Source: Actinostola sp. cb2023 (taxonomy: Eukaryota; Cnidaria; Anthozoa; Actiniaria; Actinostolidae). Taken from it: 64,000 bases of DNA. Position numbers and translations under genes: made by a program. Where the stretch lies: assembly GCA_033675265.1 (NCBI GenBank), contig JAUJYZ010000943.1, positions 248,001 to 312,000 on the forward strand, given 5' to 3'. The notes beneath the pieces are model-generated. The model ran no database searches, had not been told where the DNA came from, and worked only from the letters and a program-made list of their open reading frames with translations. Below are positions 20,230 through 32,855 of the stretch, one piece after another (positions within the stretch are counted from its first letter, which is position 1; every line of letters starts with the position of its first letter).

Positions 20230-21330
20230 TTCTATGTGGAATATTCCGCATATTATCCAATCAGAAAGGCTCATTTGAACTGTGGTGTTTGATGCGGAAT
20301 TATCCCGCATCACAACCAATCAGCGAAACTCACTATTTTTAGCAATCGGGATGTTCCGCATCTAGTCCAATAAGAGGGACTTTTACAATGAACATCACTC
20401 AACACGTTACACTTTTCGTCTGGAAAGATAGGTGATAAGAGCACAAGGTCACGTCTGTTACTTCTTAATTTCAAGCGGAATATCCCGAATCTAGTCCAAT
20501 GAAAACAGGTCATATTAACCTCGAATGGATTTCTAGAATAGTTTTTCTATCCACAATCGGGTAAATATCACTTTTATTATAGTTGAAAAACGTTATTGCT
20601 TATGCATAGCAAACGTAGTTCACTATTAAATTTATTTTGTGTTTATCCAATATACGACTGCAAAACATTTATTATTTACATAAATTTGTTTTGCTGTCGC
20701 TATTTTATTGGAAAAGCTCATGAACTGTGGTTTTGATGCGGAACAATCCCGCATCACAACCAATTAGCGAAACTCACTATTTTTAGCAATCGGGATGTTC
20801 CGCATCTAGTCCAATAAGAGGGACTTTTACAATGAACATCACTCAACACGTTACACTTTTCGTCTGGAAAGATAGGTGATAAGAGCACAATGTCACGTCT
20901 GTTACTTCTTAAATTTCAAGCGGAATATCCCGAATCTAGTCCAATGAAAACAGGTCATATTAACCTCGAATGGATTTCTAGAATAGTTTTTCTATCCACA
21001 ATCGGGTAAATATCACTTTTATTATAGTTGAAAAACGTTATTGCTTATGCATAGCAAACGTAGTTCACTATTAAATTTATTTTGTGTTTATCCAATATAC
21101 GACTGCAAAACATTTATTATTTACATAAATTTGTTTTGCTGTCGCTATTTTATTGGAAAAGCTCATGAACTGTGGTTTTGATGCGGAACAATCCCGCATC
21201 ACAACCAATTAGCGAAACTCACTATTTTTAGCAATCGGGATGTTCCGCATCTAGTCCAATAAGAGGGACTTTTACAATAAACATCACTCAACACGTTGCA
21301 ATATACGACTGCAAGACATTTATTATTTAC
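20230..21330 (+). repeat. 447-bp tandem repeat in the left foldback arm, about 2.5 copies
   Basis: GAACTGTGGTTTTGATGCGG recurs at about 20276, 20723 and 21172. Each unit has paired GCGGAA-ATCCCGC boxes followed by CCAAT-type sequence, and CAATCGGGATGTTCCGCATC. The second and third units are nearly identical. The inverted counterpart is 24315-24422 joined to 27126-27769. Confidence 0.9.
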
Positions 21331-22496
21331 ATGAATTTGTTTTGTTGTCGCTATTTTTTCTAAAATGTCTAAGTTCGAGTTATCAAATATGCGCATTCGT
21401 AAACTTGTTCCGTTTTCACGAATCGAAAGCTGCACTCAATAATAAGGTTGAACGATCAAGGTCACGTCCAAACATTCCAGTTCTCGCGTGGTCAGACAAG
21501 TGGAAATTCCGAAGGTTTATTTGTTCTATTTAGTTCTAGTCTCTAGTTAACTTGCAAAAAAATCCCCCAAAACTGTACTAAAAGATATAGGAATAATATG
21601 CCGCTCACCTTCGTCAAATTAAGCACTGATGGACCACGTGCTTGCAGAATACCATTGAAACTTCTTCCTCCACTGCTTGCTTTCGTATAATTTTCATCTC
21701 CTAACAAGTTCCATGTAGTCCTGTTCAAAATGATTTCTCCACTGCGTGACTCCAACGCCTTTCTTTCTCGGCAAAATCTTCGACATTCAATTTCGCGCGA
21801 AAACTATCAAAGGTTTGGCGCCAAGGCAAAGCACCTCGGATGAACAACAAAAAAATACATAGAGGGGATATAAGAGCATCGAATATTTGATGCCTTTCAA
21901 TCACGTTCTTTCAAATTCGCTTCCATCTCAGAAATAAACCATGATGTAGAAATGGAGTTGCTTACAGTCGGCTGCAGCCATAGCTGATGCAATGAGTGTA
22001 CAACACCAACAAGTAATTTATGCATAAGTTCATGTTACATGTCAATTTTATTTGACGAAGAACACTACTCTATCTGTAACATAAACAACTCAACGTGTAG
22101 TACCCACGTGTTACAATACTATTGGTACAACAGCGGAATATCTCAGCAGCGGAATATGTTGTATCGTGCGCGCTGAATTTTGATAAGGCAAAGCAAAATG
22201 GAATTTGAGGAAAAGTTCAAGGCATCCAATGCGACAAAGAACTCTTTTCCACCTTCTGTAACCAAAGATTTTCAAAGTGACTCAAGAAATTTAAATGATT
22301 TTGTGTTTGAACGCGACGAATTCCCATTTGTATCATTCTCCTTAAAGGATAGAGAGTGATTACACACACCAGCACAAGGACAAGTGGATTTTATACGCGA
22401 CTTAAACATAAAAAAATATAACGAGCTCACAAACTTACGACAACGAGTGCTGCTATGAAACTGTCAAAGGGTTATGCTTTCCCGCGAGTAAATTCA
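21331..22496. other. Unique interior of foldback element
   Basis: Open frames here (for example 21543-21755 minus) are short and match nothing I know. A stretch with ATGGAATTTGAGGAAAAGTT near 22198 has coding-like composition but soon meets stops. Confidence 0.35.
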
Positions 22497-23560
22497 ATTT
22501 TGCCGCGGATTTATCACGTGATATTTTTATTCGACCAAAATGCGACACATGGCGATTAGAGATTGGTGGTTAAGGGGAATATCCCGCATAAAAACGAATA
22601 GAAATATTTTCTTCTGATAACAGGTCAAGATCAACTTTCAATTTTGCCGCGGATTTATCACGTGATATTTTGCGCCACCGACATGGCGATTAGATATCCC
22701 GCATAAAAACAATAAAAAATATATTTTTCTGGCAATATGTCAAGAACAAAATACATGTCACTCAGGATACAAGTATGTACATGAATCAAGGATAAAATAT
22801 ACAATTGACATGAAAACGAAGACTTAAGGCTTGTAGACATTTGAAAGTTTAGTCAATATCTACAAGGTTTGAGTTTAAAAGTACTTCACTGAGGCCGTTA
22901 GATGTTTGAAACCACAATCTTTCATAGTAGTAATGTGTGACCATAAATGACATATGTCACTCAGGAATCCAGACCTGAGCGGTGTACTTTACTACAAGAA
23001 TCAAAGTTAAAATATACAATTGACATGAAAACGAAGACTTAAGGCTTGTAGACATTTGAAAGTTTAGTCAATATCTACAAGGTTTGAGTTTAAAAGTACT
23101 TCACTGAGGCCGTTAGATGTTTGAAACCACAATCTTTCATAGTAGTAATGTGTGACCATACATAATCCAGACCTGAGCCCGTGTACTTTACTACAAGAAT
23201 CAAAGTTAAAATATACAATTGACATGAAAACGAAGACTTAAGGCTTGTAGACATTTGAAAGTTTAGTCAATATCTACAAGGTTTGAGTTTAAAAGTACTT
23301 CACTGAGGCCGTTAGATGTTTGAAACCACAAACTTTCATAGTAGTAATGTGTGACCATACATAATCCAGACCTGAGCCGTGTACTTTACTACAAGAATCA
23401 AAGATAAAATATACAATTGACATGAAAACGAAGACTTAAGGCTTGTAGACATTTGAAAGTTTAGTCAATATCTACAAGGTTTGAGTTTTAAAGTACTTCA
23501 CTGAGGTCGTTAGATGTTTGAAACCACAAATTTTCAACACGGTAATGTGCGGCCATGCAT
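22497..23560. repeat. Tandem repeats of ~141 bp and ~200 bp
   Basis: GCCGCGGATTTATCACGTGA occurs twice, at 22503 and 22645, each followed by ATATCCCGCATAAAAAC. From 22790 a second unit, with ATATACAATTGACATGAAAA and TTCACTGAGGCCGTTAGATG, is repeated four times at 198-212-base spacing, with a partial fifth near 23665. Confidence 0.9.
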
Positions 23561-23849
23561 GCATAGGTCTGCATACAGTATGTCACTCAGGCCGGCCAGA
23601 ATATCGTATTTATAGGGTTCCAGACTAACCAGACCTGAGCTACAGTATGTACATGTATGAAGAATAAAATATACAATTCACATTATATCTGCAAGGTTTG
23701 AGTTTGAGTTTATAGGGATTTGCAACTCGCAATACTCAAAGACAAAGACAACTTTGATCTGCTAATCGCGTTATCGGTTTGTACCAACAGGAAATGTCAA
23801 TTTCCCAAGAGTTTGTGATAGACCGAAGACAGTTTTGCACATAGAGCGG

Positions 23850-24311
23850 CTGTGTTTTCACTACGCATTTTAGGTCGCCTAAAATTCCTTTAGGTGTTTG
23901 CTTACAGACCAACTTTAGACTAGTATAATTTGCCGACTGTTTTCACTGAGAACTTTTTGTAACGTTATGAAGAATATATCTGATTACAAACGGTCTCTTC
24001 GAAGAAATGCCTGGAGAGAAAACGCTTGTCATTACATCGCTACTCTTAATTGTTACAGTATTTAGTTAGAAAACGATGTGAATTTCTTCAAAACTCTGCA
24101 ATTTCGATCTTTTTAATAGTCCTTTACGAACGACCGGTTTGCTGTGAGTGGCTGCTAGGTAGTCTAACTTTGGTGTGATTCCGTTGTTTTAGAGACGATT
24201 TTCTAAGTGAAAACACTCTGCATTTTAAACTCGCTTAACTTTTTCAAGGCTGTTTTCACTGTATTTCCGGAATTCCCGAGTTAAACTAGTCTAAATTTCC
24301 CCAGTGAAAAC
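23850..24311. mobile_element. MITE with TGTGTTTTCACT ends
   Basis: GTGTTTTCACTACGC at the left and TCCCCAGTGAAAACACA at the right are inverted, and inner TGTTTTCACTG boxes repeat at 23938 and 24251. No gene. Confidence 0.6.
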
Positions 24312-24422
24312 ACACTTAGATTAAGAAGTAACAGACGTGACCTTGTGCTCTTATCACCTATCTTTCCAGACGAAAAGTGTAACGTGTTGAGTGATGTTCA
24401 TTGTAAAAGTCCCTCTTATTGG

Positions 24423-24625
24423 GCATATTGTAAAACATGGACTGGACTTGGACTGGACTGGACTCAAAAACTGTAAAACATGGACTGGACTCAAAAACTG
24501 TAAAACATGGACTGGACTCAAAAACTGTAAAACATGGACTGGACTCAAAAACTGTAAAACATGGACTGGACTCAAAAACTGTAAAACATGGACTGGACTC
24601 AAAAACTGTAAAACATGGACTTGAT
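24423..24625 (+). repeat. 27-bp minisatellite, left arm
   Basis: Units of GGACTCAAAAACTGTAAAAC plus ATGGACT, about six copies, with an extra GGACTTGGACT at the outer end. Confidence 0.95.
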
Positions 24626-25027
24626 CTACTCTCTAAACGGTAAGAGAGTATATATGTTATTATCCTATGCATGTTACATCAACTGAACAATTAAAATGCC
24701 AAAAACGTGAGTGCTTTCAAAAGAATTCTGGGCTCATTTCTTAAAAGGAAGAGCTTTTTGATTTCAAATATATGTCTCTCGTGTTACGTACGTTTCTGCA
24801 CGAATAGTAGTACAAATCAAGGGATGAAATATCATCGGATTTCTAGGTGTAAGTACATAACCCAAAATTCAAGGGGGGGTCAGTACATATTTAACAGCAA
24901 AAAATAAATAAAAATAGTACAGTTCTCAGTACTTTTTAGTATCTTTTTTTGCCCTGCTAGGGGGGCAACTCAGTGCCTCCCCTGCCCCTGTGCTGTGTAT
25001 GGCCCTGCCATTCTTCCATCAATGCTC

Positions 25028-25170
25028 CGTATTAAGGGTATTTAAAGCTACAAAGAACTACATGGAATGGAAAGAAGTCGAAACAAGGATGCGAGGTCAC
25101 TGGGAATCGAACTCGGGACCTCCACACAGAAAGTCGAGCACTAACCAACTGTGCCATCCTTGCTCCTTGA
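25028..25170 (-). mobile_element. tRNA-derived SINE
   Basis: On the minus strand: an A-box-like TGGCACAGTTGGTTAGTGC, then a B-box in CCGAGTTCGATTCCCAG, then CATCCTTGTTTCGACTTC and TAGCTTTAAATACC. It matches 39500-39650 closely, so it is a young family. Confidence 0.85.
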
Positions 25171-26795
25171 GTCACGCTGGGGCGTGCGCGGAAAACGTAG
25201 CGTGACTCGACCTCAGGCGGCTGGTAAAGGCTTGTTTCCATAACCCAAACCGCCCTTGGCCGACCAAACAATAGAATGAATCTATTGTGTTACAGCATCG
25301 TTCTATTGTTTTATATTAATGAGGTCCTTTTAGACACCACCCAGGCGGCTGCGAAGGAGACTAATATAAGGTGTTATCCATCTCCTCTAAAAAAAGAAGC
25401 AATTAACTCGTCAACTGTGATCAAATTGTACGAGGTCTGCCAAAGCATATCTCTAACGTTTATAAAGGAAACCATATAAAGGAAACCAAATACTTAAATA
25501 AACTAGTCTATAAAATAGCGTCACGTCACAACATTGAATCTTTTGTGTACTTAGTTGTTAAAAATGGTTGGAGGTCTTCTGGCACCTTGCACAAAGCAGG
25601 AATGTAGGTTAGATGGCGAATGGCAACGCAGTTTGGGTTCAGATGGTAGTACACCATTGCATGTTCTTTTGTTATTCTATCATTTTACTATTATCTTTTT
25701 CTTATCTTCTGTATCTCAGCACGCCATTTAAATTTCCGTTTTACGGCCTGCACGTAGTGTAAAGTTTTAGAACTCTCCACACAACATATTGTACCTGAAG
25801 AAGGATAGTTTGCCTATTTATAGTTACACTTCTATTATATGTCTTATATCTGTTCTCTCAGATAAATTATTGTTAAGATTGCCAAATATTCTTGTTGATT
25901 AAAATTTGAATGGCATTTTTCGTAGTCGCCAGTTTCCGTTGATATCATCATTATCGTGTAAACGATATCATAATTTTAATCACGCTCCCTTGTGTAAACT
26001 AGTGAACACTTGAAAGTCACGCTTTATCAGTCAAACGTTTGTCTTTATTTTTGTTACACCGACATCACATCATTTTCTTTTGACGTTACATTTATTTTCT
26101 CCATAATTTCTTTCCTTCATTTCTCTTCTTGATCATTGTCTATTCATTTTATTACTGGCTTCACAGTAGTAGTAGCTACATGCAGTCCTAAACTGAACTT
26201 TCCCTATCAAAATTTCTGTCAATTGCTTGTCTCATCATGTGCCGCGATGAGTGCGTGATGGGAACATATATGCCGTGATCAGATCAAGTCAAAACAATTT
26301 TAAACCCGCAATGAACCTATTCAATAATGCCGGAGCTGATTATAGAATACCCACCCCGTAACTATAGAAATTCGTTAGCGACACTCTTTGAAAATGACGC
26401 ATAAACACAAAGGGCTGTATTGTAATAACTTGATAAATTTTATATTACAAATAATTTATCATTGATATGTGATTACTATCAAACTAAGATACGAACAGCT
26501 GAATAGGCCTTATGGCCAGTGTGTTGTTTTGTTGTCTTTAGCATTGTGATATCTTAATTCATATTCGGTTGTTATTTCGTTATTACTCCATGCTCCATGT
26601 GCAGTATTATATGCTTTTAGTACTATTTCTCGCAGATACGCTTCTCAGCTATATATCAGTGAAGGAATTTTCGTCGTTTTTGCCTAGATCATAGCCACAA
26701 GAAGAAAAAAAAGTTTTTATTAAATTGATATAAAGATAGGTAAAAGGAAAACTGTAACACCGTAAAAAATAGTACTTTTAAGTTAAAAGTTAAAA
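25171..26795. other. Interior of the small foldback element, no gene
   Basis: Unique AT-rich DNA. GTGACTCGACC and GAGTCACGC flank a short piece near 25175-25205 as a small hairpin. Nothing else was recognised. Confidence 0.4.
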
Positions 26796-26836
26796 CTTTA
26801 CTAACGTTTCGAGCCTTGGCCCTTCATCGGAGAAAG
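26796..26836 (-). ncRNA. Hammerhead-ribozyme-like relic of a Penelope end
   Basis: Read on the minus strand: CTTTCT, then CCGATGA (consensus CTGANGA, one change), a stem AGGGCC...GGCTC, GAAAC, GTT and AGTAAAG. CTTTCT can pair with AGTAAAG as stem I. The mutated core makes activity unlikely. Confidence 0.4.
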
Positions 26837-26869
26837 ATTTAATTATTTAATTCACCTGTTCAGCTGTTT

Positions 26870-27114
26870 TTTAGTCCATGTTTTACAGTTTTTGAGTCCA
26901 GTCCATGTTTTATAGTTTTTGAGTCCAGTCCATGTTTTACAGTTTTTGAGTCCAGTCCATGTTTTACAGTTTTTGAGTCCAGTCCATGTTTTACAGTTTT
27001 TGAGTCCAGTCCATGTTTTACAGTTTTTGAGTCCAGTCCAGTCCAAGTCCAGTCCATGTTTTACAGTTTTTGAGTCCAGTCCAGTCCAAGTCCAGTCCAT
27101 GTTTTACAATATGC
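26870..27114 (-). repeat. 27-bp minisatellite, right arm
   Basis: The same unit as the left arm in opposite orientation, about eight copies. The innermost copies carry a C-to-T change. Confidence 0.95.
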
Positions 27115-27769
27115 CCTCTTATTGGACTAGATGCGGAACATCCCGATTGCTAAAAATAGTGAGTTTCGCTAATTGGTTGTGATGCGGGATTGTTCCGCAT
27201 CAAAACCACAGTTCATGAGCTTTTCCAATAAAATAGCGACAGCAAAACAAATTTATGTAAATAATAAATGTTTTGCAGTCGTATATTGGATAAACACAAA
27301 ATAAATTTAATAGTGAACTACGTTTGCTATGCATAAGCAATAACGTTTTTCAACTATAATAAAAGTGATATTTACCCGATTGTGGATAGAAAAACTATTC
27401 TAGAAATCCATTCGAGGTTAATATGACCTGTTTTCATTGGACTAGATTCGGGATATTCCGCTTGAAATTTAAGAAGTAACAGACGTGACCTTGTGCTCTT
27501 ATCACCTATCTTTCCAGACGAAAAGTGTAACGTGTTGAGTGATGTTCATTGTAAAAGTCCCTCTTATTGGACTAGATGCGGAACATCCCGATTGCTAAAA
27601 ATAGTGAGTTTCCCTGATTGGTTGTGATGCGGGATAATTCCGCATCAAACACCACAGTTCAAATGAGCCTTTCTGATTGGATAATATGCGGAATATTCCA
27701 CATAGAAGTAACCGTGTTTTGTAAGTACACTTTTAAATGGAGAGGTACAATTTTAAGTGGAGATGTGTT

Positions 27770-28345
27770 TGTACTATCCTTCCTTGGTTGATTGCGTGAT
27801 TTTCAAATCGATCGCCCTATTTTAACCCTATGAAATAATTTTATTCTCTACGCATACAATACAAGTAGCCCAAAGTATCTCCTATAGGAAACGGGTTTTC
27901 AATATGTGCGAAACCTTTGACGCGCTTGAGTCTCTGCTGGTTGAATGTTATAAAGATAGGCTTTTAAATACCGAAGAGATTTCTCTGGGCAAATGTTTAC
28001 GCTTCAAGCTAGATCTCTTGAAAGTTGACTAATATTTCCGGTTTGTGACCTCCAAAGGTCATCAATGGAGTTATGTTCGCGTCGTTTCTTGGCCTATAAA
28101 AGTCTCTAAAACGCTAAACGATCTTGAAAATACAATGCAAGTACATAGTTAAAAAGAATTCTAACCTTATTGTATTGATTGGATTGCATCTTGATAAGTT
28201 TTGTGACACGATCTGCCTTGTTGTACATACCGACAGTTGTTGATTTCCAGTCACACTACAACTGTCAATAACTGAAACTTATCCTGGCACAGAATGATTT
28301 TATCTACAAACATTGTGCTTCTACGGAACACTGTACGAAACTTTC
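27770..28345 (+). repeat. Inner part of the left TIR of the TTAA element
   Basis: Inverted match to 33822-34379, with few differences (for example CTAGATCTCTTGAAAG here against CTCTTGAAAGTTGAC context there). Confidence 0.9.
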
Positions 28346-28482
28346 AGAACTCTCAAAATAAAATAGCCGGCACTAAGAGCAAGAATCAAGTCGGCAAGAA
28401 AAAATCACAAAGATTAATTATGCTTATTATTACACTATGCTATCAAATTACGTACACCGGCGTCTTTCGAGATGGATGAGTA

Positions 28483-31400
28483 ATGGAGCTTTGTTGCACT
28501 TTCAAGTCGATTGTTGGAGGCATCTGTGGGTTTGACCCTAAAGACCGGAATCGTTCAATTGAAATTGTTCCAGTACTTTCGTGTACTAGGGATATTGATA
28601 AGCACAAGTCAGTAGTTTCGTTTTCTGGGCCGGATGATGAGATCGACCTAATATTATGTCGCGCAGGGATATTCTCAAAGCCCCATAACTTAAGTGCGAT
28701 GACTGTATGTCCATTGCACCGTGCAAGACTTGGTCTAGGGTGGAGTAGAGGAGCTAGTGTTAGATGTCGAGTGCCAATCGTGCTGTCCAACCATGGGAAT
28801 CCGAAAGGAAAAAGTTGGCCAAAAGGCGACCGAGGACTAGGGAAGAAGGAATCAGAGATGCTATTACGTAAGACTGGTGTGTTTGTTCCAGTTGGATCAG
28901 GTTAGATCTTATTATTGGACTTGATCAGCATTTACTAAAACGTTTCTTTTTAAAGCAGTAGTAGAAGTATTTTAAAATCAATACAGTAGAACCCCGCTAA
29001 TTCGAACTCCCAAGGGAAATGTAAAACAGTTCGAGTTAGCGGGGGTTCGAGTTATGGTAACCTGAGTAAATTTGACCCTGATTTGAGCGAAGGGAAAATA
29101 AAATTAATTCGAGTTGGCAGGCTTCTACTGTCTATATTTTGTATATCTGACTTTACCGTCAGTCTCATAACAAGCGTGTCTGTTGTCGGATCCTTATCAC
29201 AGGAGTATGCAGAAAGTGTAGAGATATTTTAAAAGACATGGTGACGTGCGAAGAAGTCGATGTGCTTGGTTCCCAGTTAAGCAAGACGAAACTCGCGGTA
29301 TGTGATATTACGTCTGTAACTTTAATTTTTATTCGCCATCCTTCACATCCATCCATCCTCCCTCATCTTATTTCCCTGATAAGAGAGGGAGGGAGGAAGG
29401 ATGGAGGAAAGAAGAAAGGACGGACGGATAGATGGATACTGGAGGAAGGAAAGGGAGTGGGAAGGAGGGAGGTTAGAGAAGAGGGGGGAATCAGACTAAA
29501 TATAAGTATGGTACATAGGAACGTAACTGACAACTGGTACCATGACACGTTTAACAAGTTCTTTTCGAAATGCATAGGATGACGACGAAGTTACTTTCAA
29601 TTCACCTAAGACAGTACAACACGCGTACATTCCAATGCTCCAAACACCGGCACAGAGTGTTATAACATCAACAGTGTACACCCCATCAGCTATCTCCCAG
29701 GCCTCTGATATATCTATCACAACTCAACCTGACGAGATGGAGTGTACCCCAAAGGACAGACTTAATCTGTTTTTGGGCTCCAGAGACGTAAGTCCCATCC
29801 GTACGTCAATGACAACTCCATGGGATAAAGCCGCAGATAGAACAAAGAGACACTATATACGCAAAGCAAAACAGGCGGTTTTTACTACGTTGGAAGAAAT
29901 TGCTCCCCAGAACTCTGATTTTCTGTTCAACGCGATAGAGTCATCCAGGAGAGAGGAAACTAGTACCTTGGACACAACCTTATTAGAAGCTCTCATTGAA
30001 TGCTATGAGAATGCCAGCCACTGGAGCACCCGCAGACAGATCCTCTCCATTATTGCAGATAAAGTCAGTTTTACAGTGCTACAGAAATGGATACCTGATA
30101 TATCTAGGTACAGATATAATATCGCAAGGCATCACACTGTGCTCCATGGTAGAGGCGCTGTAGTCCAACCTCAAAAGAAGACAAGAATGCGTGTATCTCC
30201 CGAACAACTCGACCATTTCTTAGTATTCATAACGAGTTCAAGAATAGTCCAAGATCTTCCATTTGGAGAGAAGACGTTAAAGCTATCAACAAAGGCCGAA
30301 ATAAAGATCCCGAACGTCATTAGAAGCTCCATTCCAGAGCAAATCGTTAGACAATACCAAAGCTACTGTAACGAAACCAATTATTCACCGATGAGTCGCA
30401 GTACTCTTTGCAGAATTCTTAAAGTCTGCTCAGCATCGGTGCGCAAGTCATTACAAGGACTAGATTATGTTTCGTCAGAAGGAGCGAAGGCGTTCGATGA
30501 CATTGATGATATTATCGAAAGGGTTGGAGACAAGTACCAAGGTGGGATGACTTGGTCCAAACAGCTGATCCAAAAGCTAAAACTGGGAAAACGATACTTG
30601 AAAGGTGATTACAAGGTGAGTCAGTTACGCCACCCCTAAACGGGTTGATTTATAAGTTCATTACAATATGCTGTTCAAGTTTGCCATATAGTCGTCCGGC
30701 GGAAACCGAGGCAGCCGGTCGACACTCGAATATGAATATTATTGTAATATATACAATTATCACGAAGGAAGGAAGGGAAGGGAAAGGAAGGAAGAGAAGG
30801 AAAGAAGTAAAACAGTCTATATCCGATCAAAGGGAGTATATATATATTTTTCGTGATAGCAACAATTGCTTATGATTGAGAATTCATAATGACTGACACT
30901 GCTTGAATTGTTTTGTTTTAACGTCATAGGTACATGTATCACCAACATCAAGGGTTCCAGATCATTGTAGGGCTTATGCTCTAGGTCATGCCAGTGATCC
31001 TGACTACGTCCATACTTGTGAGCATGTACACGATCTAACTTGTGATAGATGCAACCTGTTTTCTACTGTCGTCAACGAAATTGAGTCAGCTTTAGATAAC
31101 CTTGAAATTCCTGACCAAGAAAGAGAGGAGATGAAGTACGTGGTTGCCCAGTCTAAGAAGCATGTCGAAGCGTGGAAGGCACATCTACTCCGATCAATTA
31201 ACCAAGATGCGGCACGATTGGACATCCTGGATACTTTAGATGAGAAGTCAGTACTTGTAGTACTCGATTGGGCCATGAAATTTCTCCCCAGAAAGTACCG
31301 TGAGAGCCAAGCCGACTGGTTCGGTAAACGCGGGATTTCTTGGCACGTTAGCGTAGCAATGAGAAAGTTAGAAGATCAGACGCAGATGCTGACATTTATA

Positions 31401-32855
31401 CATATCTTCCAAAGTTGCAGCCAAGACAGCACCACTGTACTTACAGTAATCGAAGATGTGATCAGGCAGCTAAAAGACGTGATGCCCGAGATAAAGTCCT
31501 TGAGCTTCAGACAAGATAACGCTGGCTGCTATCACAGCGCGTCAACATTAGTCGGCATGCAGCAACTGGCCAAGAAGCACCAAGTTCGTATAAGGATGGA
31601 TTTTTCGGATCCCCAAGGAGGTAAAGGGCCATGTGACAGAAAAGCCGCTACAGTAAAAAACCACATGAGAGTATTCCTGAATTCTGGCCATGACATCGAG
31701 AACGCAGACCAGGTGAAGACTGCGATAGAGTCCAATGGTGGTATTGCTGGTGTTCGAGTGATGCTTTGTGGTCCCCCAGATTTGACGAAAACAGCTCCTG
31801 TAAAGTGGGAAGGTGTGAGTCTCATAAACAACTTCGTCTACGAAGAACATGGGATGATGGTATGGAGGGCATACGGAGTTGGTCCTGGGAAGTCTGTATC
31901 TTGGAGTAACTTTGATCTAGCAAATAAACCATCACTCAGTATAATCGAGGAAGCCACAGACCCCAAGTCAACTTTCTGTGACATCACCAGCCGACAAAGA
32001 ACCAAACCCAAACAAAGTGAGACTGCATCATCCTCAGAATATCCCTGCGAAGACAAAGAAAGCCAAGATTCTGATGACAGTCTTTTCCCTTGCCCTGAAG
32101 AGGGATGCATTCAAACATTCCGAAGGTATTCCTCACTTACTACCCACTTAGACTCTGACAAGCATAAATATGTCCTGGAAAGAGAAACGCTTTTCGACAA
32201 AGCCATGATCAACTATGCGTCCTATCTGGAACATGGCGAATCCAGTTTAGAAAATCTACTAGAGGCTGATACCACTGCACATGTTTCAATGAGTGGTGAG
32301 CCCATCCTACCAATGGGGTGGGCTTTGAAAACAACGACGACTCGACGACATCGACTGACGGAGAACCAGAAAAGATACCTCACGGACGTATTTCTCTTGG
32401 GAGAGCAGACAGGAAGGAAAGCCGATCCTAACAATGTCTCCAAGTCTATGAGAAAGGCACGAAACACTGATGGTTCCTTTCTCTTCCTTGCAAGTGACTA
32501 CCTGACTGCCCAGCAGATAACCAGCTTTTTTTCACGATTATCAGCGAAAAAGTCCGTCTCACCTGACATCGACGATGCAACGGCCGAAATGCTGCCTGCC
32601 ATAGAGGAACGAGAAATGGAACTTCTACGACAAGAAGTCCTCAGTGAGATTTCCATACAACATCCCGTTACATATGACACATATAACATCTGTGAAATGG
32701 CTGCAGCCTCAAAGCTATCAAAGTTTTCAGTGGCAATGCTGCAAGATATCTGCAATAATTTTCAGCTTGACATTTCTTCAGTAACGGTGAAAAGAAAGAA
32801 GCCATACATTGATCTTCTAACAACCTTAGTTAAGTCATGTTCATGTCAGGGTTAG
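28483..32855 (+). CDS. Intact transposase-like protein, 1158 aa, 4 exons
   Basis: Exons 28483-28900, 29203-29297, 29578-30615 and 30930-32855 join in phase with GT-AG borders and no stop. The start is the first ATG of the first long exon; an upstream exon cannot be excluded. Features in order: a cysteine/histidine region (CPLHR, then CRKC across the first junction); a middle helical region; VVLDWAMKFLP, SFRQDNAGCYH and FSDPQGGKGPCDRKAA, which look like the acidic motifs of an RNase H-fold DDE/D transposase; a C2H2 finger (C-x4-C-x12-H-x5-H) near FPCPEEGC; a basic LTENQKRYL region; and a C-terminal SAP-like tail. I recall similar uncharacterised proteins repeated in cnidarians, but no superfamily name. 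Position between long TIRs supports a transposase role; the catalytic assignment is inference. Confidence 0.8.
28986..29134. mobile_element. MITE with CAGTAGAACCCCGCTAATTC end, in intron 1
   Basis: The left end CAGTAGAACCCCGCTAATTC and the right GGCAGGCTTCTACTG are inverted. GTTCGAGTTAGCGGGG lies inside. The ends resemble Tigger/pogo-type elements, with TA-rich flanks. It sits in the first intron of the transposase-like gene. Confidence 0.65.

Larger units (their letters stand above)
24423..27114. mobile_element. 2.69-kb foldback element, minisatellite arms, 11-bp target duplication
   Basis: CCTCTTATTGG stands immediately left (24412-24422) and right (27115-27125). The empty site, with CCTCTTATTGG once, is present in sister repeat copies (for example near 27567). 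The element starts GCATATTGTAAAACATGG and ends with the inverse. Both arms are runs of a 27-bp unit, inverted relative to each other. The design and the 9-11-bp class of duplication recall Drosophila Foldback and Mutator-like elements. The interior has a MITE end, a SINE, a C-run repeat and a Penelope relic, with no transposase. Confidence 0.9.
20168..27769. mobile_element. 7.6-kb foldback element inserted in the TIR
   Basis: Its ends are AACACATCTCCACTTAAAAT and the inverse. The whole right TIR of the host element shows the empty site (ACGTTTGTTGTACTATCC), so the borders are exact: TGTA stands at both sides, as a 4-bp target duplication (2 bp if one more A belongs to the element). Arms of about 1.16 kb (left) and 0.76 kb (right, itself split) are built from a 447-bp tandem repeat. 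The interior holds further tandem repeats and a MITE but no transposase that I can see, so it is probably non-autonomous. Confidence 0.8.

Noticed and set aside
25028..25170. Functional tRNA gene
   Set aside because: The A and B boxes are present, but the sequence recurs with a shared non-tRNA tail, so it is a SINE.
24354..27182. Frames with repeated SPVHVLQFL or GLKNCKTWT
   Set aside because: They are readings of the 27-bp minisatellite arms.
31532..32755. Several minus-strand frames of 80-100 residues
   Set aside because: They lie antisense to the long exon of the transposase-like gene, and show no domain.
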